A stretch of DNA of 64,000 bases from Ophiura sarsii (taxonomy: Eukaryota > Echinodermata > Ophiuroidea > Amphilepidida > Ophiuridae), in the NCBI GenBank assembly GCA_035610835.1, contig CM069446.1, positions 50,569,625 to 50,633,624 on the forward strand, given 5' to 3'. The notes under the pieces were generated by a model that was not told the origin of the DNA, made no database searches, and saw only the letters and a list, made by a program, of their open reading frames with translations. A program made the position numbers and the translations under genes. How positions within the stretch are numbered: the first letter of the stretch is position 1; the number at the start of each line of letters is the position of its first letter. This document shows, one piece after another, positions 10,141-22,295 of this stretch.

Positions 10141-11058
10141 TTATTTTATTTTAATTGTTTTTCTCGTCATGAATCCTCCCATTCCTCAATCCTCATCCCC
10201 ACTACTGGAGGACAGACAACTTGTCTTAAAACTTAGTGAAGTAGCAAGTGGTCAGGGACGCCTTTAAAGTAGTTCAATGATGGTAATGGCGTTGATGTAG
10301 AATAAAGGTGTTTTACCCACTGTTCGAAAGACAAACTTGTTGCCAACTGCAATACACACACTTATTTCTGTTGGGGACTAGCTTGGAGCAAGCTTTGTCC
10401 AACATGATATATTCTTGACTTAAGCCTGGGGACTGACTTTCAAAAATTAATATATGGAACCTTTGGTGTGCGTGTTTTCAATGGACGTCTTCAACCGTTG
10501 TCCACTATATATAAATAGATTAGTATAACTGGAAGGGTATTCTTGTGTGTGGAGGTGCGCGGTGAGTTTATGTCATCTGGCAAACTGGAGATGTGTAATT
10601 ACACAGTGACCAACTATGGAAACTATAACTCCTACGGTCGTACAGTGGCGATGGCTGGCAGGCGAGCGACTCAACCACTGCATCACTAGCGCTGGGCTGC
10701 CTAGGTTAACTGTTCAGTGACTATTCATACTAGGGGGTGGGGGGCATTGTGTGCGGCAAGAGATAGACCTTGTGCACACGCAAACGTCAGGTGCTGCTGG
10801 CTGTATGATTTTGTATGACGTAGTGGTTAACACCACTACGTTTGATTGGGTTATGTTTGATAGCATTAAAACAGCATCTGTGACCAATATAGATTTGTAC
10901 ACACCCCCACCGTGACCGTCTTGTTCATCAGCTAGCCATGTAGAAGGGGTGGTTGTGTAGAGGTGTGTGCTTGTTATATTGGAAGAAAGTGAAAACAATG
11001 AAAATCAATCATTTCAAGTGAACATGCAATTTTTTATTAGAAAAGATTGAAAACACCC
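10141..11058. other. Unassigned stretch with a weak tRNA-like segment
   Basis: No gene is seen. The minus strand at about 10632-10694 reads GCGCTAGTGATGCAGTGGTT and GAGTCGCTCGCCTGCCAGCC, resembling a tRNA 5' half; no reliable box B follows. A GGGGGTGGGGGG run lies at 10733-10744. Confidence 0.4.
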
Positions 11059-11062
11059 TTAA

Positions 11063-11418
11063 AGGTAGATGACCCGATCACATTTTCGTAACACAGAATT
11101 ATTTCAAACATACAGAGATTTTCATATCATATGAAAGCTCGTATTTTTCTCATCATCATACTGAAATTTGACGGCCTAGATCGGTATAATTACGGAGAAA
11201 TCGATGAAATAACGTCGAATTACCGCGAATGGTGGTAACCACCGATATAGTTTGTGTACTACTCAATGGGTACAGTTCACAGCATCTTGTGTGTCTAAAA
11301 TAAGAACCATTAGAGCTATGCAACTCAAACTTTGGAACACGACTTTTTTAAGGATGACCTTTCATGTAGAATAGAAAACTTCAAGTTGAAAATCGGAATG
11401 TGATCGGGTCATCTACCT
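11063..11418. mobile_element. TTAA-flanked MITE (AGGTAGATGACC family)
   Basis: The left end AGGTAGATGACCCGATCACA and right end TGTGATCGGGTCATCTACCT are perfect inverses over about 20 bp. TTAA abuts both (11059-11062 and 11419-11422). The 356-bp interior has no coding signal. piggyBac-type by flank, although palindromic TTAA could be terminal sequence. Confidence 0.8.
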
Positions 11419-11514
11419 TTAAATGGCTTATTATTTAGAATCCTTTCTTCTGATTAATGAAAACGCACAACAACAAAAACGTTTGCAATTTGATATCCAG
11501 CGAGAAAAAGAATA

Positions 11515-11739
11515 CTGTAAAACCAGAAATGTTTGTGTGCATTTACATTTCGCTAATTTCGCGAGGAGCACTTACTCACGAAAATGTCATGCTGCAAATA
11601 TTTCCAATCTATTCAAATGCATTGCAAAGTTACACAATGTAACCCCAAAGTTAACATTCGTGACATTTTCATGCCGTGAATTAGGCCAATATTGCGAATT
11701 CGTGAAATGTTAAACTCACAGACATTTCTGGTTTTACAG
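11515..11739. mobile_element. TA-flanked MITE (CTGTAAAACCAG subfamily)
   Basis: The left end CTGTAAAACCAGAAATGT and right end ACATTTCTGGTTTTACAG are perfect inverses. TA flanks both (11513-11514 and 11740-11741), as for Tc1/mariner-type MITEs. Internal TTTCGCTAATTTCGCGAGG and GCATTGCAAAGTTACACAAT also occur at 24200-24420 and, in inverse orientation, 40820-41028. Confidence 0.9.
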
Positions 11740-11745
11740 TATGCA

Positions 11746-12084
11746 GTCAGCATCAGGCTTCTCGTTACATTGCGTTTTCGCGTCTGGGGACGCAATATTT
11801 TTGATAAAAAGGCAGTTAATTTTAAACTGGACTCTTTATTGCGTCCATCTAGACGCAAATAATTTTTAATCGTGTCCGTAGTCGTGGTTGAATGCATACA
11901 ACCACATAGTCCCCGTTTAACCACTCCGTATCCGATTCCGAAGTCACAACTCATAATTCGCAAATTACATTTTTGACTTGGACCCCATAATTTCTTCTCG
12001 GACCCCATAATTTTGAGAATTGGTAAATTATGGGGTCCAGTGGACCCCATAATATTTGTACCTAACGAGAAGCCTGGTCAGCAT
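11746..12084. mobile_element. hAT-like MITE with perfect 8-bp target duplication
   Basis: The element proper spans 11754-12076 (323 bp). Ends CAGGCTTCTCGTTA and TAACGAGAAGCCTG are perfect 14-bp inverses. GTCAGCAT is duplicated exactly on each side (11746-11753 and 12077-12084). An 8-bp duplication and CAG...CTG ends are the hallmark of hAT transposons. The interior carries repeated GGACCCCATAAT strings and no transposase. The insertion lies only a few bases from the right TA of the neighbouring MITE. Confidence 0.92.
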
Positions 12085-13493
12085 GGATTGAAATACAAAC
12101 AATTCTCCCCATCCCCCCCTCCTCATTGAATTTTCGATTAATTTATTGTAAGAGTAAAGAAACTGAAAATTCACAAATTCAACAACTGGTATAATTATAT
12201 TGAGCATTGGCAGAGCACACACACAAATTACGGCACAAACAAACTGCATGTACGGTACTTGTATAACATACTGCAAGAGCTCCATTAGTATTACATGTAG
12301 TATCACTGTCTCCTTCAAGAATACGGATTCTGTTTTTCACATCAACTGATCAAGGCAGCGTGTATTCATGTTAGGGATAATTGCAGCGATGTTCGACTGA
12401 ATAATTTAGCGACAAATTAACTGTAGTAGCACGGTATAACACACATCGTTGTCCTATATTAACCCGGGTGTGCAAGTTCTGCTGGAAGCAGTTTTACACA
12501 CACACACACATGTAATAGTGACGAGCGATATCAAAAGTAATGGTAGAAATAGATTGGAGACATGTTCGTTTGGTTTTGTGAGATTTTGGACCGATATTAT
12601 GGTCCAGGACCATAAACGGATTAAAGCTGTGTTAAATATACATTGTGGTTTATTCCGTAAATAGCATAAAGCTACTACTAGTAGGATATCCAGTTTGGAG
12701 TTTACCTTGTATTTTCAACCTCCCTCTCCTCCCGCACCCCCGGATTTGTTTGATTTATTCTTTTTTGCAAATATAATTTCAAAGGTGTCAAAATTCTTAA
12801 CTTAAAGGGGCACTAAGAGATCCTTCATGGAGGGAGCCCTCAATTTTTTCAGAAGTTGGGTTTTTCACATATACGTAATGCATATATACGTACTAACCAC
12901 CACCTAAAATTATAGAGCTTAATTTGCAGTATTTCATGTGAAATTCGTGGATTTGATAGCATTTTGAGTTTCGATGAGATCACATAAAGGAATTATAGCT
13001 CAAATATGATGATACATATTGTAATTTGGGGATAAAATTGGCTTTAAAATAAATTGATGTTTGTATTTATTATATTTCCAAAAGAATATTTAGATTATTT
13101 GCTCAAAAATTAAAAAAACCTTTAAGGAACTTATTGTATAATTGCAAAACATTGCACATAGCACATTGTCGTACGGCGTATATAGTCAGCAATAGTGATA
13201 TTGAAATATTGCAAATTATTACTTAATTTTTGAAACTGAACTAAAACAAAGAAACAATCAACAAACTAGGTATAGTTGTTTCAATATTTTGCTTGTTTTG
13301 CAACCTGTCTGACCTATATTTTGAATTGACGTGACATTTTAATGTCTGTCAGTGAGAGGGGAAAATTAACGTTTAAAAATTCAAGTGGATGGGCAGCAAA
13401 GCTTGAATTAACCACGCAATTATAGTCTAGCCACCTTCAGTTTAAGATCTGTAGTGTTTTCGCCACAAAACAAAGTCAAAATAATACAGAGCA
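12085..13493. other. Unassigned stretch
   Basis: No gene or known repeat was recognised. There is a short (CA)n at 12495-12510 and AT-rich DNA elsewhere. Short open frames on both strands lack any domain signal. Confidence 0.5.
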
Positions 13494-13740
13494 TTAACAC
13501 GCTCCACGCGGCAGGCGTCTGCAGACGACATTCCAAAATTTCACAAAATGTTTCAAAAGTGTCAAAATTATTGAATTTCATCACCATATTTGGAATCACC
13601 ATGTGAAATGCATTGAAATAAGTACAAATATGCTTAGTATTGGTTCAGTAATCCTTGAGATAGACTTTCGAAAATTGGGAACGGTTTCTGAAAAATCTTG
13701 TTTTGTATGGTAATACTAATAGCCGCTTGGAAAGTGTTAA
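13494..13740. mobile_element. TTAA-flanked MITE (CACTTTCC family)
   Basis: TTAA (13494-13497) precedes CACGCTCCACGCGGCAGG and TTAA (13737-13740) follows CCGCTTGGAAAGTG. The body includes GTCTGCAGACGACATTCC, TTCATCACCATATTTGGA and CTTAGTATTGGTTCAGTAAT. This is a full-length member of the most frequent family here, about 239 bp between the TTAA sites. Confidence 0.82.
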
Positions 13741-15060
13741 GTAAAAAGATCACTGCATGCATCTTTTATCGTAATCCATCCATTAGGAGCACTACTTCTT
13801 GACTTGGATTAATAAGAGATGAAATGGGTAACTGCCCACCTTTGTAGGTTAAAGCGTGACATATGGGAGTATTTAATTTCCAATTGTGGAATCTTAAAGT
13901 GGGCTCCAAAGTTGTCTAGTGTCATGATGGAGGGGGTGAATGAATATTATTGCTGACAATTGACTGTTTTGGGAAATTTGATATGCACATAATATTGTTG
14001 CTATACCATAAAGATAAGAGTAATCGTGATCTCTGCAGCTAAGCAGTGATGGCTCTATAGTCTGATCAGTTTCAAATCGGCAAAGCCGCCTTACAACGGC
14101 GAATGAATACAGAAGGACGTGGGTGCAGATGTATGCAACTAGCGCACTGTGCATCATCATACGTGCGACGCGTGTGTGTGACCAATTCCGTGTGTGGCCA
14201 TAGTCGCGGACATACGCTTGGATTACTTTTTCTTGAGAGAGATAAAAATTGAAGATTTCTCGCCAATTTGGAACTGATTAAACTTATAGAGAGTCGTAAG
14301 GAGGTGGAGGGGGGGGGGGGGGGGGCAATATCCTCTTCTATATTATTTTTGTTATCTTTACGGTGTAAATTGTTAAAAAAATATTGGGGGAAAAGTTATA
14401 AATATATATATGCAATTTCTGTACAATCAAAATTCTAGTTCTAGTATCATACTTTTTGACCAAATTTGCACCTACGTTTTATTTGGCCCACTATAATGTG
14501 CTTTTTTGTGGATCATACACATTCTATGGTGCTATTGTGTTCAAAAACACCCAACGTATTTGCCGTACATTTGGTCTGATGCCATTTCCATGTTTTACCA
14601 TGTTCAAATGGAGAAAAAATGCCCCTATGATGATGTAAATTTGAATTTACATCATGTCAACGTCGCAATTTAAAATAGCTGACATGTTGACAAAAAAAAC
14701 CATCGATGACAACAACCCTATAGGTGTTTTCAAATGAAAAGTCACAATGTGCATAATTTAGGTGATTCAATCTGACGCTCTCATCACCGGATATGACAAG
14801 AATACACCCAGAACCCAAAAGTGCGGTCTTGCTATAGGGGGAGTGTGGGTGGTATAAGGGAGGGGGCGTTATTTGACTGTCACTTGCCAATATTGCCTGT
14901 TAATCGTAGCCAGAAAGGGAAAAGTATACAAGTACCTATTTTGAAAAGATATTACATCAAAACTTGCGGCCATGGATAGTAGGGAAGTGTTTACATATTA
15001 ATGGCAAATGGTGGTTAGAAAAGGAAATCCATACTCGTTATTACACCTCATTAGGGGGTG
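13741..15060. other. Unassigned stretch with short palindrome and poly(G)
   Basis: No gene recognised. A perfect 26-nt palindrome, ATGATGTAAATT then TG then AATTTACATCAT, lies at 14627-14652. A 17-nt poly(G) lies at 14309-14325. Confidence 0.5.
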
Positions 15061-15310
15061 TTAACACTTTCCATGCGGCAGGCGGCTGCAGACGACATTC
15101 CAAAATGTCACAAAATGTTTCAAAAATGTCAAAATTATTGAATTTCATTACCATATTTAGAATCACCATGAGAAATGCATTGAAAGAGATACAAACATGT
15201 CTAGTATTGGTATGGTTATTATTATTGAGATAGACATTGAAAGTTGGGAAAGGTTTCTGAAAAATCTGTTTTGTATATGGTAAAACTAATAGCCGTGTGG
15301 AAAGTGTTAT
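15061..15310. mobile_element. TTAA-flanked MITE (CACTTTCC family)
   Basis: TTAACACTTTCCATGCGGC at left and CCGTGTGGAAAGTGTTA at right. The interior is colinear with 13494-13740 (GCTGCAGACGACATTCC, CATGTCTAGTATTGGTATGG). The right flank reads TTAT instead of TTAA, so it has decayed. Confidence 0.82.
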
Positions 15311-16445
15311 GCTAAAAATATGAAATTTTTCAAGCCCTGTAACTTTAGAACCATTAATGTGATTTATATAAAAGTATACATAATTGGAAAGGAAATGAGT
15401 CCGCAAATCCATTTTTGGTATCAAATTTCACCAAAAATGCTGATTTTTTAAAATGTTGACAAAAAAACCCACACTTTTTGGCTCAACATTTTTCGGACAA
15501 TGTAGCAAAATCAGTTTGTGGTAAAAAATGCAGAAATTGCACCACAATTATCTAAAGACACTTCTCTAGGAGTTGTCTTTTATTGTTCAATTTTTGGCAC
15601 TTTTGATTGATGTTGCGGCACCGTTCCCCTTATACAGCAAGTCTATTTTTAATTCCGATCACAACCAACCATAAATCCTGTTTTACTAAAAGGGTTTAAG
15701 CATTCTTAGCAGGTTTTTAGTATCGCTCAATTCATTATAAGGTATGTAAATTTGATTTTTGGGTGCCCTCCGGCCTCCACCCAACTTGCCCTTCTGTCGA
15801 TTAGTCAATTTACAATCCTCTCAATACTGAGAAATTCGTGCAAGAATTTAGCGTCTTAACAATTTTTTTGGTTCCGATATGCCATGTAACCTAAAACTAC
15901 CCACAAATCCCCAGTGTTAGTCGGCTTCCGATGTACAGTAATTAATATCAGTGCCGGCAGCAAATCATTTGTGAGGGTACTGGTGAGGGCACATACTCGT
16001 ACTCGGTAATGCAAAATTGTGTGTTGGTTAATTGAATAAATTGGATCTTTGTGCATGTTACTGTTATGTGAAGATTGAAGATATGTGTATAGACAGACCC
16101 TGCTTTAAATATACAAATATGATGTTAATAATATTTTAATATCTTGATGTGTTGGTAGTGGTAGATTAATCTACAGTTTAGGTATTGTGTACACTAAGAT
16201 AAATCTAAGCATGTGAAACACAATTGTATAACCCTTAAAGCTCGAACCCTTTGAAATCCCATTTGAAATGCTGGCAGCACGTGTCGCCTCATTCTATCTC
16301 GCCGGGCGCTCACGGCAGGTAATAAATGCTCACGGAATTGTTAATTACAGGCGCGTGCCACCCCCCCCCCCCCCCCATGGCACCCAGTTTCTCCTGTCCA
16401 TTAACTTTTCCTTCATGATTTGTTAATATGTCAGTGATCTGGAAA
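15311..16445. other. Unassigned stretch with poly(C)
   Basis: No gene or recognised repeat. A 16-nt poly(C) lies at 16361-16376 after GCGCGTGCCA. Confidence 0.45.
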
Positions 16446-16448
16446 CGA

Positions 16449-16901
16449 AACAACTTTAAAGCTAGAAGAGTCTGAAATAAATCTCTTGTCTTGTCCTTCT
16501 ACACTTACACTTTCCACACGGCAGTCAAGACAGTTCCAAAAAGTTTCAAATTTTTTAAAATTATTGAATTACATCACCATATTTGGAGACCCCATGAGAC
16601 ATTAATAACAAACAACTTTAAAGCCAGCACATTCGGAAAATAAGTCTCTTGTCCTTATAACACTTTCCACATGGCAGTCGTCTGCAGACGACAGTTCCAA
16701 AATGTCACAAAATGTTTCAAAAAAAATGTCAAAATTATTGAATTACATCACTGTATTTGGAGACCCCATGAGAAATAAATTAAGATAAGTACAAACATGC
16801 CTAGTATTGGTTCAGTAATTCTTGAGATTCACTTTGAAAATGTGAAAAAGTTTCTGAATGATCTGTTTTGCATGGTAAAACTAACACCGGTGTGGAAAGT
16901 G
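16449..16901. mobile_element. Partial plus complete CACTTTCC MITE in a local duplication
   Basis: A truncated copy (16505-16602) is followed by a full copy (16661-16901). Both are preceded by the same flank, ACAACTTTAAAGC(T/C)AG, then TCTCTTGT. The region therefore looks like a duplication of about 163 bp that copied the flank together with the first part of the MITE, rather than two insertions. The full copy ends CCGGTGTGGAAAGTG. Confidence 0.75.
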
Positions 16902-17547
16902 TAAGGTTAAAAAAATGTAAGTTCTACTGATTGATAGTAAGAGAACTGAATCGTTTTGCAGCAGGGCATCATTTATTTGCCATGTCTGTCACTGGCTGCT
17001 GACATTTAAACAGTGCTTTTAAGACTCTATAGATAGTATGGGTAGAATTCCTATCAAATAATCAGACCTGGAAATAGCACACGCCCAACTGACGGGTAAA
17101 CATTTTCAAACTCACAGTGTAAGTGAGTTACACTGGCTGGTGGAATGTCTGTTGGGCAGGTATTTTTGTGAGTTACCTGTTCGACTGGCTGGTTGAAAAA
17201 AATCTGAAGTTCCAGCACGGACAATAATGCTGCTGCACCTTGCTTGTCCGAGGCGGCAAGTTACTTTTACGATTTATCTGACATGTTTTACATGGGTTAG
17301 GCTACTGGGATGTAAGAGTCTTAAAGTAGATTGACGTCATTATACTAGAAACATTGTTAGAGTGGTATTTAGTGAGCGGATCGAGGTTGCACCCTCAACA
17401 GTACAGATTCATTCCTGAATTTCTGTATTTTGTGGTTCTGTTTAAACAAAATGGCCGCTACAAGTTGTTCATTATTTCAGGAATAGTTCTTAACCAAAAT
17501 ATTTTTAGAATTTAGAAAATAATGACAATTTTCATGGTTTGGGTATA
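16902..17547. repeat. Dispersed repeat R copy 1, with unassigned flanks
   Basis: Positions 17064-17225 match 32345-32478: TTTTCAAACTCACAGTGTAAG, GTGAGTTACACTGGCTGG, GGGCAGGTATTTTTGTGAG and AATCTGAAGTTCCAGC. No terminal structure is visible. The remaining DNA is unassigned. Confidence 0.6.
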
Positions 17548-17824
17548 TGAGACCTGTTACCACAAAATGAGCGTTAAGTCACTAGTGTGCATTAGGAGAT
17601 AAGGTCCAATAAACATGCCAAAAATCAATAGAAAACAAAGGCATTTTGCAACTCCAATTTGAATTTTGACAGGGAAAACATTGAGCATATATGACACGTT
17701 GCATATAATTTTAAAGCTTGTTTTCTGAGCATTTTGAATCTGGACAAACCTGAAAGTTAAATTTTCCGAATTTAAAACTCTCATTTTGTGAATTAAAACT
17801 CTCATTTTGTGATGACAGGTCTCA
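17548..17824. mobile_element. TA-flanked MITE (TGAGACCTGT family)
   Basis: TGAGACCTGTTACCACAAAA at left is the imperfect inverse of TTTTGTGATGACAGGTCTCA at right. TA flanks both (17546-17547 and 17825-17826). ACTCTCATTTTGTGA is repeated near the right end. A 16-nt poly(C) lies just outside (17843-17858). Confidence 0.65.
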
Positions 17825-17858
17825 TATGTTATCAATGCATCTCCCCCCCCCCCCCCCC

Positions 17859-18660
17859 ATGACAATTTATTACTTTATCATCTTCAAACACTGTATACCA
17901 ACTGTATTTATATTAATTTGAACCAAACCACAAGGATACCTCCTCCCCCACTAGAAACTACCACCATACTGATACTACACATAGTCAGTCATTTATAGTA
18001 ATAGCCATTGTATGGCAGACTTGATGCATGATAAAATCTGTAGATTTTGACAAATACCTGTATTATAAAAAAACAAATCTCGTTTATGTATAATTTATGA
18101 AGCTGCCATGTTGTTGTTATTGGAAAATTACACTTTAAAAAAAAAAATCATGAGTTAGCGAGTGAACTGCCTGTAGGTTTTACCAACATTTTATTTCTAA
18201 TAAACCTGTGCACTTTCAAAAAATAAATGTGTTAATATTTACGAGCTAGCTCATTTTGGGCAAAACGTGAACATAAATGTCGGTCATAAAATTTGCTCTG
18301 GCACAATATGTGAAGTAGATTCACATAGACAGAAAAATTAATCAAGGGTCTGTATGTACAGCAGTCTCATGTCATATGCATGTACGTAGCAATTATTTAC
18401 TATAGTCGTTTATACACTCGGATGTGCATGTACTTAAACGATTATTTACTGTAGTTATCGAACAAGATCTCTCATGTGTGTCTTTGATGTTATGATAATT
18501 TATTTTAATAATATAAAGACTTGGATGATTTATTTTGAAATGTTTATTTTATTGGATGTGAAACCATGATGCGTTGATTTAATGGCTTACCTGTAGAAAA
18601 ATAAATAAGAAAATGTATGTGACATTTGACTTGACTAGGCGGTTTTAGTATATGCTTCAG
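17859..18660. other. Unassigned AT-rich stretch
   Basis: No gene or repeat family recognised. Confidence 0.5.
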
Positions 18661-18668
18661 TCAGGTTT

Positions 18669-19100
18669 TGCTATCTACCCAAGATAGCTGTTTTACCATC
18701 TACCCAAGATAGCTGTTCTGCTATCTACCCAATATAGCTGTTTTGCTATCTACCCAAGATAGCTGTTTTGCCATCTACCCAAGATAGCTGTTTTGCTGTC
18801 TACCCAAGATAGCTGTTTTCTTATCTACCCAAGATAGCTGTTTTGCTATCTACTGAAGATAGCTGTTTTGCTATCTACCCAAGATAGCTGTTTTGATATC
18901 TTCCCAAGATAGTTTTTTTGCTATCTACCCAAGATAACTGTTTTATTATCTACCCAAGATAGCTGTTTTGCTGTCTACCCAAGATAGCTGTTTTGCTGTC
19001 TACCCAAGATAGCTGTTTTGTTATCTACCCAAGATAGCTGATTTGCAATATTCCCAAGATAGCTGCTTTGATATCTACCCAAGAAAGCTTTCAGTATATA
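18669..19100. repeat. 25-bp hairpin minisatellite, ~17 units
   Basis: The unit is GCTATCTACCCAAGATAGCTGTTTT. Its first part folds on itself (CTATCT, then ACCCA, then AGATAG). Mutations fall mostly outside the stem. Degenerate relatives continue to about 19240 and at 19415-19450. The self-complementary stem links it to arrays at 24.5, 28.5 and 47-49 kb. Confidence 0.95.
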
Positions 19101-19240
19101 CCTAAGAGAGGGTTCGCTTCAGCCTAAGCTAGCTCTTACTTTATACCAAAGAAAGGGTTTCATTCTTTACCCAAGATAGCTTTGACTATCTACTTTGTAT
19201 AAGGTTTGCTATCTACTTTGGCTACATAAAAGTAATGCAC

Positions 19241-19679
19241 AATATCAATTTGATCTCTAAAATATAATAATATTTGACAATATGTTTTGTTCGGGATTTA
19301 AATTAAGATGTCAATATAATAGATGACCTCTAAATTAAAATATCTTTTTAGATGTGCAAGTAAAAAAGCTATCATTTTCCTAAAATGTCTGCCTTCCATC
19401 AAAAATAATTGCTGTTATCTACATCAAAGATAACTGTTGCCATCTACCTAACTAAGTAGGGTCAGATTTTTGCGAGAACCCGTTCAAATTCTTGAAAGGA
19501 ATTTTGGAAGGAATCCGTCTATTCTCTTCTATTCAAAAAGTGTGCTATACAGATTATCTTTCGAGAATATACTTTGATTCTTGCAAATCTACTGTCAAAA
19601 ATCGCAGTGAGAATGGTTTCTCGCAAACTGACTGACTCTGTAATAGGTTGTGGTTATCTACACGTCCAAGTATACCATA
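19241..19679. other. Unassigned stretch
   Basis: Only weak CTATC-type remnants of the adjacent array (19411-19450). No gene seen. Confidence 0.45.
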
Positions 19680-19993
19680 GGCCAATTTCTTTGTTTGTTA
19701 TGTTGTCCTCGACCGCCCGCTCGTCAGATTTAGGGCCGCTCAGATTTTGTTTTTGTTTTTTAGATTTTTTTCAGATTTTTTTTAAAAGCAGTTTAAATGG
19801 CATTGAATATTAAATAAAGTGTTTATAACATATATGTGCGACTCTTGGAGTGATTTAAACTTCTTGTTGGCTGAACTTTGAGCTTCCGCTGGTAAAAGAT
19901 TTTTTTTTTTAAAAATCAAAAAAAAAATCAGCCCGCCCGCCCCTTCTCTCTGAAAGTTGTGGAGGACAACATAACAAAAAAAAATTGTTGGCC
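19680..19993. mobile_element. Harbinger-like MITE, family F
   Basis: GGCCAATTTCTTTGTTTG then TTATGTTGTCCTC at left; GAGGACAACATAAC then TTGTTGGCC at right. The flanks are ATA at left and TTA at right, close to the TWA rule but not identical. The interior is T-rich with GCCCGCCCGCCCC. No transposase. Confidence 0.7.
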
Positions 19994-19996
19994 TTA

Positions 19997-21032
19997 TTAG
20001 TGCTAATGCTCGTTAAACAGTAATCACAATTGGATTTTCCTACAATGTATCAAATCCTGGGAACCAAGCTATCTACCTAAGAAAGTAATTGTATAGGCAC
20101 GTAAGATTTTGCAATCTATCTTACCCAACAAGTGATTCTCACATACTAAAACACCACCAAGCCTGATATATTTTATGGGGAAACCTGACCTGAAAGCCTC
20201 ACATTTTGCAGTTACCAAAGAAACGTATTAATCACACTTGTCACGTTAAATGGAAACTAACAGCCGTTGAAACCTTGTGACCTTTCGTTTCTCAGAATTA
20301 TGTTTTGTAAACAGTCTCTCGTCTCCTTTTCGCTCCTTTTATTCAAAGCTTTAATAAAGCTCTCCTTGTAGCTAAGTACCGACTATCTAAACCATGATGT
20401 TTTTGTTTTTAAAAAAATGAATTTATTTGCTGAATAAATTGAATTGAATTGGAAATTGAATTGGAAATTGAATTGAAATGAATTGAATTGAAACACAAAC
20501 ACAGATACTTGATATAGATCAAAACACAATTTTTTGACAATTTTGGAATGAAGCAAATCCAAAAATTGGAGTGCATTTTCAATGCAGAAAATAAAGCCAA
20601 AATAGCAACCTTTTGAAATTCCCCAAAGTATTTTACCTTCGAGACAACACAAGGTACTACAGAAGTTGAATTTTTGTGCGATGATTTCTTTAGGTCTGCT
20701 GATTTTGAACGGTTTTCCTAGTTTCCTCGAAATCTGCGATTTAAAGGGACATTACAATCAATTACATACAAATAAAAACCAAAAAATAAATGTGTGCATT
20801 AATATTTTCGCTGTAGATGATTGAAGGGTACAAAAAGTGAAAATTAAATGTTGCGCGAAAATTGTGACCATCAACTTGAGATCAATGATGACACATCACA
20901 TCATGCACACCTGCATTGGAGGCAGTGTAAAGAAAACCTCTTATTAATTTAGGAGGCTATCTCTATCTTTTTCTGTACTGACGGATGAGGATGGTGATGA
21001 TGCGTTATTTATATGGACAAAATGGATGCGAT
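19997..21032. other. Unassigned stretch with low-complexity block
   Basis: A GAATTG/GAAATTG simple array lies at 20440-20492. Its minus-strand frames are artefacts of the repeat. No gene recognised. Confidence 0.5.
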
Positions 21033-21034
21033 TA

Positions 21035-21487
21035 CTGTACAAGTGGACATTTTCACACATATAATTTTTTCGTGCTTCGCACATTTTGAACAATTTTGTT
21101 ATTTTATTTTGGCGATTTTTAAGCTTCCATGTTAGAAAAAAGTGTTCAAACACTTTGTAAGTCTAATGTAAAGTCTTCCCCCTTCCCCCTGATCAATGTT
21201 GAATCCCACAATTTGCCCACCATCAGCACAGGGCCCCACAACATTGATCGGTGGGGAAGGGGGAGGGATATGAGTAAGGGGATACTTCAGGCTACAAGAA
21301 ACAAGTTTTGATTTTCACGTGACTCAAATAGTGTGCGTTTTATGGTCCGATAGGCATGGCTATTAGGGTCAGTGTTCGCACACCTTTTTTCTATGATTGT
21401 ACATGCTAAATGAATATATTCATGCATTTTTATTTTCGCGCTTGCTTATTTTAGCGAGAAAATAAATGTAGCGCACAAATTGACACT
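21035..21487. mobile_element. TA-type MITE interrupted by a nested element
   Basis: The left half (CTGTACAAGTGGACATTTTC, TTCGTGCTTCGCACATTTTG, AAGCTTCC) and right half (TATTTTCGCGCTTGC, GCGAGAAAATAAATG) are the two ends of the 8444-8640 family. They are separated by about 260 bp of a different inverted-repeat element (21133-21393). The host MITE is therefore older than the insert. The right terminus is decayed. Confidence 0.75.
21133..21393. mobile_element. Nested inverted-repeat element (TAGAAAAA family), copy 1
   Basis: TAGAAAAAAGTGTTCAAACACT at left; AGTGTTCGCACACC then TTTTTTCTA at right. An internal inverted pair around CTTCCCCCTTCCCCCTGATC and GATCGGTGGGGAAGGGGGAG could form a long hairpin. 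Copy 2 is at 43508-43770. Target duplication is unclear, so the superfamily is unassigned. Confidence 0.75.
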
Positions 21488-21906
21488 AGGATGAGCTGTC
21501 TAGGTTACTATATCTTGTATTAGATGTTTACATTTTTTAAATTGTACATCCAATATCCTTGTGTACCTAGGATTAGGCACAGATATAGGTCATATTTTGG
21601 TTAAGAGGGTTGCGTATTGTTTCTCTGTAAAATTACTGAAATCTGCAATCAAGCATCAGTATACATTATTTAGGAGTAGAATTGCTAGATTTGATCAACT
21701 AGATCAGTTCGTGTTTTGGAGACCAACATAAGTTTTTCACCACAGATATTCAATTATATTTTTCCCCCATAAACATTTACATCAACTTGAAAAAAGCTAA
21801 ATATTTGTATTTGAAAAAAAAGGTTGACCAATGTTAATATCATTTTCCACTATTTGGTATAAATTTTCTATCATTGAAAGAATCCATTAACATATATGAA
21901 CCTATT
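21488..21906. other. Unassigned stretch
   Basis: No gene or recognised repeat. Confidence 0.45.
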
Positions 21907-21909
21907 TAA

Positions 21910-22292
21910 GGCCAAGTAACAAAAAGAATGTGTTTCTCGTCCCCGCCCACACCGATTTTTGACGCTGCTCTAATATTTTTAGATTTTTGTTTAATTATTT
22001 ATTATTTTCAACATTTCCTTCAAAATTCCAAAAAAAGTTTGAAATAAATCAAACATCATACCTGTCTTTGTTGTGTATCCATCATTTACACATATTTTTC
22101 AATGAAAAAGATGCCATTTTTAAAGCTGATTCTTTTGTTCATGTTGGCATTGATAGTGATACGAATAGCGAAACAATTGTATTTTGGCTTCTGAAAAAAA
22201 CAAAATATCCAAAAAAATAAATAAATAAGGGCCGCCCTCACAGATTTTTAAAAAGTCAGGACAAGAAACACATAATTTTTTGTTACTTGGCC
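21910..22292. mobile_element. Harbinger-like MITE, family B copy 1
   Basis: GGCCAAGTAACAAAAAGAAT at left and TTTTTTGTTACTTGGCC at right. TAA flanks both (21907-21909 and 22293-22295). Matching inner parts: GTGTTTCTCGTCC and GGACAAGAAACAC. Copy 2 lies at 45717-46072 with TTA flanks. No transposase. Confidence 0.85.
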
Positions 22293-22295
22293 TAA

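Noticed and set aside
11613..12050. 145-codon minus-strand frame
   Set aside because: Spans two independent MITEs, so it is accidental.
18669..19100. CRISPR-like spaced palindromes
   Set aside because: There are no variable spacers; the whole 25-bp unit repeats, and the window is eukaryotic.
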